Shown here piece after piece: positions 1 to 5,125 of a stretch of 9,381 bases of DNA. A program made the position numbers and the translations under genes. Numbering within the stretch: position 1 is the first letter of the stretch; every line of letters starts with the position of its first letter. The notes below the pieces were generated by a model. The model saw only the letters and a list, made by a program, of their open reading frames with translations. It was not told where the DNA came from and searched no databases. This stretch comes from Bacteroidota bacterium (lineage in GTDB: Bacteria > Bacteroidota > Bacteroidia > Chitinophagales > Chitinophagaceae), in NCBI GenBank assembly GCA_023391015.1, contig JAEWBT010000005.1, positions 1-9,381 on the forward strand. The letters run 5' to 3'.

Positions 1-319
1 TTTTATAGAACCGGCGGGTGATGGTAACGGTGGTAAACTCGGTGGGCAGCAGGCCGCGCGTGTTCTCGAAGGTGAGGCTCACCTCGGCCATGCCGGAGCG
101 GGCGCGGGTGCGCGAGCCGTTGAAAATGAGGTCTTCGAGGTTGTCGGAGCGCAGGGATTTAATCTTGTGCTCGCCGATGACCCAGCGGATGGCGTCCACG
201 ATATTGGACTTGCCGCAGCCGTTGGGACCCACCACGCCGGTGATGGGATGGTCTAAAAGGACCTGGGTTTTATCGGCAAAGGACTTAAAGCCTTTGATGT
301 CGAGAGATTTGAGCCGCAA
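1..319 (-). CDS. smc: Chromosome segregation protein SMC, N-terminal part (truncated by window edge)
   Basis: This is the ATP-binding head of the SMC ATPase, which in complex with ScpA/ScpB compacts and separates the chromosome in the cytoplasm. About 106 residues are visible. They begin LRLKSLDIKGFKSFAD, followed by the Walker A motif GPNGCGKSN at about residues 32-40 and then DAIRWVIGEH and the LRSDNLEDLIFNGS segment, all diagnostic of the SMC N-terminus. The rest lies beyond position 1. The start must be the TTG at 319-317, because an in-frame TAA lies at 334-332 and the four codons between (GTA, CGC, CAT, TTC) are not starts. No Shine-Dalgarno sequence precedes it, which is usual for Bacteroidota. 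It is divergent from the lipoprotein gene at 621. Identification is near certain; the start codon is inferred by elimination. Confidence 0.96.
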   Translation of the reverse strand, partial: MRLKSLDIKGFKSFADKTQVLLDHPITGVVGPNGCGKSNIVDAIRWVIGEHKIKSLRSDNLEDLIFNGSRTRARSGMAEVSLTFENTRGLLPTEFTTVTITRRFYK

Positions 320-456
320 GAAATGGCGTACTTAGAAAGACGGCGCGAAAATACGAGGGATTGGGGGTTGGTGTATTGTGTGAGGAAGTCGGCTAGGGTG
401 AAAGGCTGGGCTACAGACTTCGCTGGACGGGGGAAATAAATACCAATATCTAGGTA

Positions 457-488
457 TTGACTTAACAACGTAAATCCCTACATCTTTG
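457..488 (+). promoter_or_regulatory. Candidate Bacteroidota-type promoter for the lipoprotein gene
   Basis: TTG at 457-459 (within TATTGAC) is followed after 21 bases by CATCTTTG at 481-488. The known Bacteroidota sigma-ABfr promoter is TTG or TTTG near -33 and TAnnTTTG near -7, spaced 19-21 bases, so this fits except for the first base of the -7 box. It would give a leader of about 125 bases before the ATG at 621. The remainder of the 301-base divergent gap (320-620) holds no convincing gene, and I could not find an equally good promoter pointing toward smc. Confidence 0.4.
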
Positions 489-620
489 CATTGGGTTTAT
501 ATGGTTACAACAAAACGCACCAGTCAATTTTTTATGAATTCGAGCTATGCGTTGCTCCTGGTATTCTAATCCGATAAGATAATCTATCAGAATCCGACTC
601 AAAAACCAGACCTTGCCATC

Positions 621-2210
621 ATGAACAAACTGACATCGCTACTTCTGGCTGCATTCACCCTGCTGGCCATCGGCTCTTGCAAAAAAGATTCGGAACCTGC
701 TACGAATAAAAATGTTGTTGCAGAAAAAACGAACGTACAAACATTTGAAATCGTCAGTCTTATAGTGCATACGCCCCTAAAGGACAAATATGACGCCACC
801 TTTGGCTCCCTGAAAACGGAGCTACTGAAAACCTCCGACACCACCCTGACCTTTTACGTGCCGGACGTTGCTGCAGGCAAGGCTTCGCTGAAATTTGACC
901 TGGCAACCATTTCCTTTGATGTAACCAAACCGGCAGCCGTCGATGCAGGACAGATGATTGCAGCGGTAAGCAAAAATTTTGATGACCAGATTACCCGGTT
1001 ACATCCGTCTACCCCCGACGAAAAGGCTGAAGTTGACGAGCTGATTAAATACAAGCAGGAAGTCCTTGCACTCTTCAACAAACTGACTGATGATGAGAAG
1101 CGGCAGGCGGCATCCTTCTACGAAGCCAATAAGGCGGTATTTCAGTCCTTTGCAAACAGCACTTTTACCAACTTGGATGCTGCTACCCAGATGAAGCTCC
1201 AATCGGACTGTCCGAAGACAGACTTTAAAACCTTCTACGGATGCACTGCCGATAATTTAGGTTCTGCGGCAACAGGGTTAAAGAATGCCTCAAAAGAATT
1301 TTTGAAGATGCTTGCCCTGGCGGGCACCTCTGCTTATCTGGCGCCTGCGTCCTTTGGCTTGTCTGCCTTCGGAACGACGCTTGCCTTGGGAACTGCGGGT
1401 TATCTGCTCATTACCGAGGTCAAACCTGCCGTAACGCACTTTAAGAAATCTCTATATCCATTCTTAGGTGCTAACTGGATCTTTACAAAGGCGCTGTTTC
1501 AGGCTACAACCGAGGTTTTTCAGGATGAGGTGAGCACGAGCCTTAATCTGAAACCCAAATTCAGGTCCATAACTTCTATGGATAACGATATTACTCCGGG
1601 CAGTAGCTACTTTGTTACTGCGATGGCTTCCCTGAGCAGCTACTGGAACAAGCTTACTTCCGTATTTGGCAGTTTCCCTTCCTATAAAAACACCGAAGCA
1701 TCAACAACCTTAGCCACAAGCGAAATTTCCATTTCAAACATTTCAAACCCAAATGTTCAGTATTTCGGACATACAGGACAGTCTGCTAAGTTCAAATCTC
1801 TTTCCGGCAATGAAGAGACCTTTAGTTACGATATTAGGGTTTCAAAAGAAGGGTTTGTAGAAAGCAAAACTTTAATGGGGAAAGTGGTTGCCAAAACCTG
1901 CGATCCGAATTCCATAATAGGCACTTGGACAGTTGAGTTCTACAATACTTGCTATCCTAATTCCGATGGCACCCCAGCTTTAGATCCAAAAAAGAATACG
2001 CTAACCTTATATGCAGGAGGCCAATCAGTTTTTACTTACTACGATGGCTCTCAGTATAACGGTACCTATACAATCAATCCCAGCGATTGTAGTTTTACTT
2101 ACACCAATCTATCTTGGTGTGGCGGTGCAAGGGGTTATGCCCCATCATCACCTGACTATGGGAGGTTGCATTCTTGCGGTTGTCTTTCCTTAAAGCATAC
2201 CAAGCAGTAA
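621..2210 (+). CDS. Exported lipoprotein of unknown function, Ig-like N-terminus and lipocalin-like C-terminus
   Basis: I do not recognise this 529-residue protein as a named family. It starts with a lipoprotein signal: hydrophobic core after MNKLTS, lipobox IGSC with the acylated Cys at residue 20, then KKD, which suits surface or outer-membrane sorting in Bacteroidota. Residues about 40-105 read as a beta-rich Ig/IPT-like domain (TTLTFYVPDVAAGKASLKFD). Residues about 115-225 are charged and helical. Residues about 229-263 are a long Ala/Gly/Leu-rich hydrophobic stretch with a Pro in the middle, which could be a helical hairpin. From about 427 the protein has a lipocalin-like opening (GTW at 434-436) and six cysteines (427, 444, 490, 500, 519, 521) that may pair after export. 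The gene is visibly more AT-rich than the right half of the window and contains no TTCCGGAA site. It stands alone, divergent from smc. That it is a lipoprotein is well supported; the domain assignments are tentative. Confidence 0.85.
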   Translation: MNKLTSLLLAAFTLLAIGSCKKDSEPATNKNVVAEKTNVQTFEIVSLIVHTPLKDKYDATFGSLKTELLKTSDTTLTFYVPDVAAGKASLKFDLATISFDVTKPAAVDAGQMIAAVSKNFDDQITRLHPSTPDEKAEVDELIKYKQEVLALFNKLTDDEKRQAASFYEANKAVFQSFANSTFTNLDAATQMKLQSDCPKTDFKTFYGCTADNLGSAATGLKNASKEFLKMLALAGTSAYLAPASFGLSAFGTTLALGTAGYLLITEVKPAVTHFKKSLYPFLGANWIFTKALFQATTEVFQDEVSTSLNLKPKFRSITSMDNDITPGSSYFVTAMASLSSYWNKLTSVFGSFPSYKNTEASTTLATSEISISNISNPNVQYFGHTGQSAKFKSLSGNEETFSYDIRVSKEGFVESKTLMGKVVAKTCDPNSIIGTWTVEFYNTCYPNSDGTPALDPKKNTLTLYAGGQSVFTYYDGSQYNGTYTINPSDCSFTYTNLSWCGGARGYAPSSPDYGRLHSCGCLSLKHTKQ

Positions 2211-2288
2211 TCACCCCCGCTCGGCGTAGCGCTCGTTTACCGTTCGGCGAATGGCTCCTGCCTTCGTCGCCCGTAGAATATTACGGTC

Positions 2289-2312
2289 AAAACAGCTCCA
2301 TTTCCGGAAAAT
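2289..2312. repeat. Short dispersed repeat copy 1, carrying TTTCCGGAAA
   Basis: The sequence AAAACAGCTCCA followed directly by TTTCCGGAAA (2301-2310) recurs at 3833-3856 as AAAACAGGCTCCAT followed by TTTCCGGAAA. The two copies differ only by single-base insertions in the second. Both are intergenic. The match extends beyond the palindrome itself, so the two are copies of a larger intergenic element and not just two chance palindromes. Confidence 0.6.
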
Positions 2313-2512
2313 AAAGCGCTGAATGAAAGACCTTAAAGCGAAGAAAGCATGCAACGAAGGACTCCCGCCGGGCTGCAAATAACACCCTCGGTTGCGCAAC
2401 TATGCAACTCAGCCTTTGTAGCGCGGCCTACTGGCGTGGATATTCCAAGGCACAAGCACAATACCTCACAAACCTTTACGGCATACTCGCGCCAGCCAAG
2501 TGAGAAGCTGTA

Positions 2513-2557
2513 TTTCCGGAAAATCTGTTGTAGAGACAAGGCATGCCTTGTCTCTAC
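2513..2557. repeat. TTTCCGGAAA site followed by a perfect 28-base palindrome
   Basis: Positions 2530-2557 form an exact inverted repeat with no loop: the left half is GTAGAGACAAGGCA and the right half is its reverse complement. The match stops sharply on both sides. Seven bases upstream lies the ten-base palindrome TTTCCGGAAA at 2513-2522. No run of T follows, so it does not look like an intrinsic terminator. Palindromes beginning GTAGAGAC and ending GTCTCTAC are, from memory, dispersed intergenic repeats in several bacterial groups; that link is from recall and not tested here. It could form a hairpin or cruciform, or be a small mobile REP-like unit. Confidence 0.75.
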
Positions 2558-2701
2558 GGTGTGCGCCCTACCTGCGAGACCGACTGCTTAGGGCCTGATT
2601 GGTATTAGCTTTCTATAACCGAGACCAGAGGTTCATAGCGTGGGTCGTGCGAAAGCAAACTTATAGACTTCGCCGGAAGCCGCTTACTTCGTATTTTTAG
2701 A

Positions 2702-2739
2702 AGGCTTGCAGCTGCGTCGGTGCACATTTAAGCAAGCCT
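2702..2739. promoter_or_regulatory. Inverted repeat before the antitoxin start, candidate operator
   Basis: AGGCTTGC at 2702-2709 and GCAAGCCT at 2732-2739 are exact reverse complements separated by 22 bases. Inside lie two TGCA tetramers (2707-2710, 2721-2724) and the palindrome GCAGCTGC (2708-2715). The element ends 14 bases before the antitoxin ATG. Type II antitoxins commonly repress their own operon by binding such repeats, so an operator role is reasonable. I found no convincing TAnnTTTG promoter box here, so the transcription start stays unplaced. Confidence 0.4.
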
Positions 2740-2753
2740 AAATAACAAGTGCG

Positions 2754-2960
2754 ATGAAGCTACTATTGGACATCCAGGAAGACAAAGCTGCTTTTATCCT
2801 GGAGTTGCTGGCCAACTTCAAGTTTGTAAAGGCACAACCGCTGGAGGATTCTAAAGCGGGCTTTCCGGAAGGTTTGAAAAACGCCGTTGAAGAAGTGCAG
2901 CACATCAAATCAGGTCAAAAAAGCGCTAAAACGCTGGAGGCTTTTCTGGATGAGTTATAA
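2754..2960 (+). CDS. Small antitoxin-like protein of a RelE/ParE-type module
   Basis: This 68-residue acidic, helical protein begins MKLLLDIQEDKAAFILELL, continues NFKFVKAQPLEDSK, then a helix EGLKNAVEEVQHIKSGQKSAKT, and ends LEAFLDEL. The pattern (short beta strand, helix, FKFVK, then a VEEVxxIKxG helix and an FLDEL tail) matches small Bacteroidota proteins that I recall lying directly upstream of RelE/ParE-family toxins. It should bind and neutralise the toxin in the cytoplasm and may repress the operon. The gene overlaps the toxin reading frame by 11 bases (2950-2960), which is typical of translationally coupled pairs. A TTCCGGAA site at 2863-2870 encodes part of GFPEG. The toxin is broken, so this is now probably an orphan antitoxin. 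The family link rests on context and pattern. Confidence 0.75.
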   Translation: MKLLLDIQEDKAAFILELLANFKFVKAQPLEDSKAGFPEGLKNAVEEVQHIKSGQKSAKTLEAFLDEL

Positions 2961-3273
2961 GGTTGTGGCTACGGAAAACTTTTAGAAAGAAGGGAAAAGC
3001 CTCTTGAAGAAATACCCGTCTTTAAAAAACGACCTGGCCCATTTGGGAGCGCTGCTTGCTGCCGAACCCTAAACCGGAACGCCGCTCGGAAAGGCTTGTT
3101 TTAAAATCCGGCTGGCAATTGCTTCTAAACGCCGGGGCAAATCCGGCGGCGCACGGGTCATTACCTACTGCTACGTAACAGCTGAAACCGTTTTCCTGCT
3201 TTCTATCTATGATAAAAGCGAGCGAAGTACGCTAACGGACAAAGAAATAAGCGCGTTGCTGGAGTGCATTTAA
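2950..3273 (+). pseudogene. RelE/ParE-family toxin, inactivated by two in-frame stop codons
   Basis: Starting at the ATG at 2950, which overlaps the antitoxin end, one frame of 108 codons runs to the TAA at 3271-3273 and is interrupted only by TAG at 2983-2985 (codon 12) and TAA at 3070-3072 (codon 41). With those read through it gives MSYKVVATENF, then a LLKKYPSLKNDLAHL helix, then TGTPLGKACFKIRLAIASK, then GKSGGARVITY, and finally ETVFLLSIYDKSERSTLTDKE. That is the normal length and order of a RelE/ParE-type mRNA interferase or gyrase toxin. Neither stop involves a frameshift, and CAA to TAA at the second (before TGTPLG, where Gln is common) would need one base change. Fragments of 11 and 28 residues, and a tail with no in-frame ATG, should not be active. 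The inactivation therefore looks recent. Programmed readthrough of both stops is unlikely. Confidence 0.88.
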
Positions 3274-3298
3274 GCACGAATCCGCTTGGCACAAACCC

Positions 3299-3703
3299 TC
3301 ATTTACCATTCGGCATCAGAGAGCCAAACTTTACAGCAACAAAATAGGGAAACGATACCGGCTTTCCGGCATGCGCTGCCGGTTTCCAGCGAGGCATGAC
3401 ACTTACAACCCGCAATGCTTCGCTATCCAAGGCCGGATGAGCGCTTTGGGCGATTTCGGGGCGGGTGACGCGACCGGTTTCGTCAAGCGTAATCTTCACG
3501 ACCACCCGGCCTTCGAGCCCTTTCTCACGGCCCCCCTCCGGGTAGCGCAGGTTTTGCCGGATAAAGGAATCGATATCACCCGGGAATCGGGGAAAGAAAT
3601 CTATCCGTGTAAACTTCGGCGCTGCCTGTAATTTATCACTTTGGGCTTGCAGATTTAACCCAAAGAAGATTAGAAACAGGGTCAGGGAAAAAACTTTTCT
3701 CAT
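3299..3703 (-). CDS. Exported TonB C-terminal-domain protein
   Basis: This 134-residue protein has a signal peptide (MRKVFSLTLFLIFFGLNLQA, probable cleavage before QSD) and then a single TonB C-terminal domain. Its hallmarks are all present: FPRFPGDIDSFIRQNLRYPE, then GLEGRVVVKITLDETGRV, then HPALDSEALRVV and MPRWKPAAHAGKPVSFPY, ending in a VAVKF strand. In full TonB this domain contacts TonB-dependent outer-membrane receptors to pass on energy from ExbB/ExbD. Here there is no Pro-rich spacer, and the N-terminus reads as a cleavable signal and not a clear permanent anchor. It may therefore be a periplasmic partner or modulator and not a working energy transducer. It is convergent with the toxin pseudogene (25 bases apart) and lies downstream of the L,D-transpeptidase on the same strand, separated by a terminator. 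Confidence 0.9.
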   Translation of the reverse strand: MRKVFSLTLFLIFFGLNLQAQSDKLQAAPKFTRIDFFPRFPGDIDSFIRQNLRYPEGGREKGLEGRVVVKITLDETGRVTRPEIAQSAHPALDSEALRVVSVMPRWKPAAHAGKPVSFPYFVAVKFGSLMPNGK

Positions 3704-3708
3704 GAAAT

Positions 3709-3737
3709 GGCTTTTGGGTCAGCAATCCCAAAACGCC
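3709..3737 (-). promoter_or_regulatory. Hairpin next to the tonB-like start, overlapping a weak promoter match
   Basis: On the minus strand GGCGTTTTGGG, loop ATTGCTGA, then CCCAAAAGCC form a ten-pair stem with one bulged G, ending five bases before the ATG at 3703. A weak promoter match overlaps it: TTTG at 3759-3756 and GCGTTTTG at 3736-3729, 19 bases apart; the TA of the -7 consensus is missing. The hairpin could be an operator over the promoter or an RNA structure limiting ribosome access. No T run follows in the minus direction, so it is not a terminator for the upstream gene. Confidence 0.4.
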
Positions 3738-3824
3738 TTTCAGCACTGGATTTCACAAAAAACAACAGGCTTTTCGATGGGTCTCTTACTCAATAAGTTT
3801 GTTAGAAGCTGCCTGCGCTGCTCC

Positions 3825-3860
3825 TTTTCCGGAAAACAGGCTCCATTTTCCGGAAATTTT
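3825..3860. repeat. Double TTTCCGGAAA element, dispersed repeat copy 2
   Basis: TTTTCCGGAAAA at 3825-3836 is followed ten bases later by TTTCCGGAAA at 3847-3856, with CAGGCTCCAT between. The right part (3833-3856) matches the copy at 2289-2310. It sits in the 332-base gap between the tonB-like gene and the L,D-transpeptidase gene (3704-4035), which contains no convincing gene. The minus-strand frame at 3786-3974 merely translates this repeat as ISGKW and FSGKG. Confidence 0.65.
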
Positions 3861-3981
3861 TAGCTCCTCACGCCGGCGAAGGATGCCGCGCTTATTGTAA
3901 GGGTTATGGATTTCCGGCTCCGAAAACCAGAAAGCCTCCAGTGCTTTAAGAGAAAAGCAGATCCTCCACAGCATTTAAAAG

Positions 3982-4012
3982 AAAAAGAGACGCCCTACAT
4001 GGCCTCTCTTTT
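3982..4012 (-). terminator. Intrinsic terminator of the L,D-transpeptidase gene, possibly bidirectional
   Basis: AAAAGAGA at 3983-3990 pairs exactly with TCTCTTTT at 4005-4012; one mismatch further in, GCC (3992-3994) pairs with GGC (4001-4003), leaving a six-base loop. On the minus strand the stem begins about 24 bases after the transpeptidase stop codon and runs out into TCTCTTTTTCTTTT. The plus-strand side also ends in TCTCTTTTGTC, so it may stop transcription from both directions. Confidence 0.7.
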
Positions 4013-4035
4013 GTCTATTGTCTTTGGTCTCTACC

Positions 4036-4893
4036 TTAATCCCGCACCGCCACTTTCCCACCGCCCGCAGGCACTTCCTCTGGCGTTACCGGCATCATAA
4101 TTCCGGAAAATACGGACGTCCCGGAAACCTGCCAGTGCGATGCCAGGCCAAAGGGATTGTAATTAATCACCAGCACCGGCGTGCCTTTTTCGGCCCAGTC
4201 ATAGTTCCACTTCGCTTCCGATTCCGCCATCCGCACGCAGCCGTGTGAAACAGGTTGCGCAATCGGCAGAGAATACTGATGGACGTGAATACCGCGCTCC
4301 GGATAGAAGTTGAAGACCCAGCGCATCTCCCAGGTTTCGCCTGCCGGTGCTTCGGAGGAGTTGCGCAATGCGTCTTTCCAGCTAAAAGCGAAGCGGCCGG
4401 CGGGCGTTTCGGTGGCGTCCTTCCCGGTCGAAACTAATCCCCAACGCACCAGATTGCCATGCTCATAAGCAGCGAAGGTTTGGGAGTATTTGTCAATGAT
4501 AAAAATCTTCGGCGAGGTCGCTGCCTCGCTCCAGTAGGATGGGTACGGACTGTAGGCCCGGAAATCGGCCACAAATTCATCCGGAACGATTACTTCGCTT
4601 TTTTGGCGCAGGTATTTTTGGGTTACACGGTTGCTCAGCTCCACCACTTCCAGCCGGTTTTGGGTTAGATTTCCGGGAATACTGTCGATATGGTTTTGCA
4701 GCGCCGCCAGTTGGGCTTTCGCCGTTTTGGCGCTCTTGGGGAATTTATACACATGCCAGCCCACTGGCTTCGGTGCCGGACCGGCATTTTGCGTTTGAAG
4801 CAGGGGGGCCACCGCCGTTTGGTCTACATAGCCTTGCGCGAAACCCACATTGGAAGCCAGCGCAAAGGACAGGATTAGCAGCATCTTTTTCAT
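4036..4893 (-). CDS. L,D-transpeptidase (YkuD domain), secreted
   Basis: The YkuD catalytic domain makes 3-3 peptidoglycan cross-links or attaches proteins to peptidoglycan in the periplasm, using a Cys nucleophile. I chose the ATG at 4893, giving 285 residues, because it yields a clean signal peptide (MKKMLLILSFALASNVGFA, then QGY); the same frame extends to 4974, but those 27 residues would sit before the signal. Residues about 20-110 are a helical linker. The catalytic domain runs from about PKIFIIDKYSQTF through KDATETPAGRF and GIHVHQYSLPIAQPVSHGCVR, with His205, His217 and Cys219. The usual HG after the first catalytic His is HQ here, and the Gly usually found before P-x-SHGC is Ala, but the His and Cys are kept. 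It has its own terminator at 3982-4012. A TTCCGGAA site (4101-4108) encodes FSGI near the C-terminus. No clear promoter was found in 4894-5060. Confidence 0.92.
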   Translation of the reverse strand: MKKMLLILSFALASNVGFAQGYVDQTAVAPLLQTQNAGPAPKPVGWHVYKFPKSAKTAKAQLAALQNHIDSIPGNLTQNRLEVVELSNRVTQKYLRQKSEVIVPDEFVADFRAYSPYPSYWSEAATSPKIFIIDKYSQTFAAYEHGNLVRWGLVSTGKDATETPAGRFAFSWKDALRNSSEAPAGETWEMRWVFNFYPERGIHVHQYSLPIAQPVSHGCVRMAESEAKWNYDWAEKGTPVLVINYNPFGLASHWQVSGTSVFSGIMMPVTPEEVPAGGGKVAVRD

Positions 4894-5060
4894 AACAACA
4901 GTCATTGTTCTGTTCTCAGAGAAGAAAAAAAGGTGCCAGAGGTGCCGCCTATTTGTTAAACCCCTACCCGCCATAAGGCCGCCAACATCTTATGTGCATC
5001 GTACCTAAAGCATAAAGCTGGCGCGTTCAGCCACGTTTCTAAAGCCAACAGCGGCCACAT

Positions 5061-5105
5061 AAAAACCAAAACGCCCACCCGATTTTGAGAATCCGGGTGG
5101 GCGTT
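5061..5105 (-). terminator. Strong intrinsic terminator after the macroglobulin gene
   Basis: On the minus strand AACGCCCACCCG (5105-5094) pairs without mismatch with CGGGTGGGCGTT (5081-5070), a 12-pair GC-rich stem that can be lengthened by GATT/AATC around one bulge. It is followed by TTTTGGTTTTTATG. It starts about 20 bases after the macroglobulin stop codon at 5126 and separates that gene from the L,D-transpeptidase gene downstream. Confidence 0.88.
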
Positions 5106-5125
5106 CAACTTTTAAAAGAAGCGTT

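Larger units (their letters stand above)
2211..2753. other. Gene-free intergenic stretch with palindromic repeats
   Basis: This 543-base stretch lies between the lipoprotein gene and the antitoxin. I see no tRNA or other RNA gene. The open frames here (for example 2349-2591 on plus and 2333-2539 on minus) have no recognisable domain, and their composition looks like translated repeat DNA. What it does hold is a copy of a short dispersed repeat (2289-2312), a second TTTCCGGAAA palindrome (2513-2522), a perfect 28-base palindrome (2530-2557) and an inverted repeat just before the antitoxin start (2702-2739). No clear intrinsic terminator for the lipoprotein gene is visible. Confidence 0.6.

Noticed and set aside
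501..569. Upstream 22-codon frame (MVTTKRTSQFFMNSSYALLLVF) in the leader of the lipoprotein gene
   Set aside because: It follows the predicted promoter and could be a leader peptide, but it has no ribosome-site evidence, no run of regulatory codons and no attenuator hairpin.
2349..2591. 80-codon plus-strand frame and overlapping minus-strand frame
   Set aside because: Both cross the 28-base palindrome and a TTTCCGGAAA site; the composition looks like translated repeat and there is no family resemblance.
415..2677. Near-identical 13-mers AGACTTCGC(T/C)GGA at 415-427 and 2665-2677
   Set aside because: A single-mismatch 13-mer pair is expected by chance many times among all pairs in a window of this size.
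2950..3072. Codon reassignment or programmed stop read-through in the toxin
   Set aside because: Both TAG and TAA end other genes in the window normally (TAG for the macroglobulin, TAA for the lipoprotein, antitoxin and transpeptidase), so simple inactivation is the plainer reading.
3265..3278. Small hairpin GTGC-ATTTAA-GCAC at the end of the toxin pseudogene as a terminator
   Set aside because: The stem is only four pairs and no T run follows on either strand.
3786..3974. 62-codon minus-strand frame between the tonB-like and transpeptidase genes
   Set aside because: Its C-terminal half is just the translated double TTTCCGGAAA element and the rest shows no domain.
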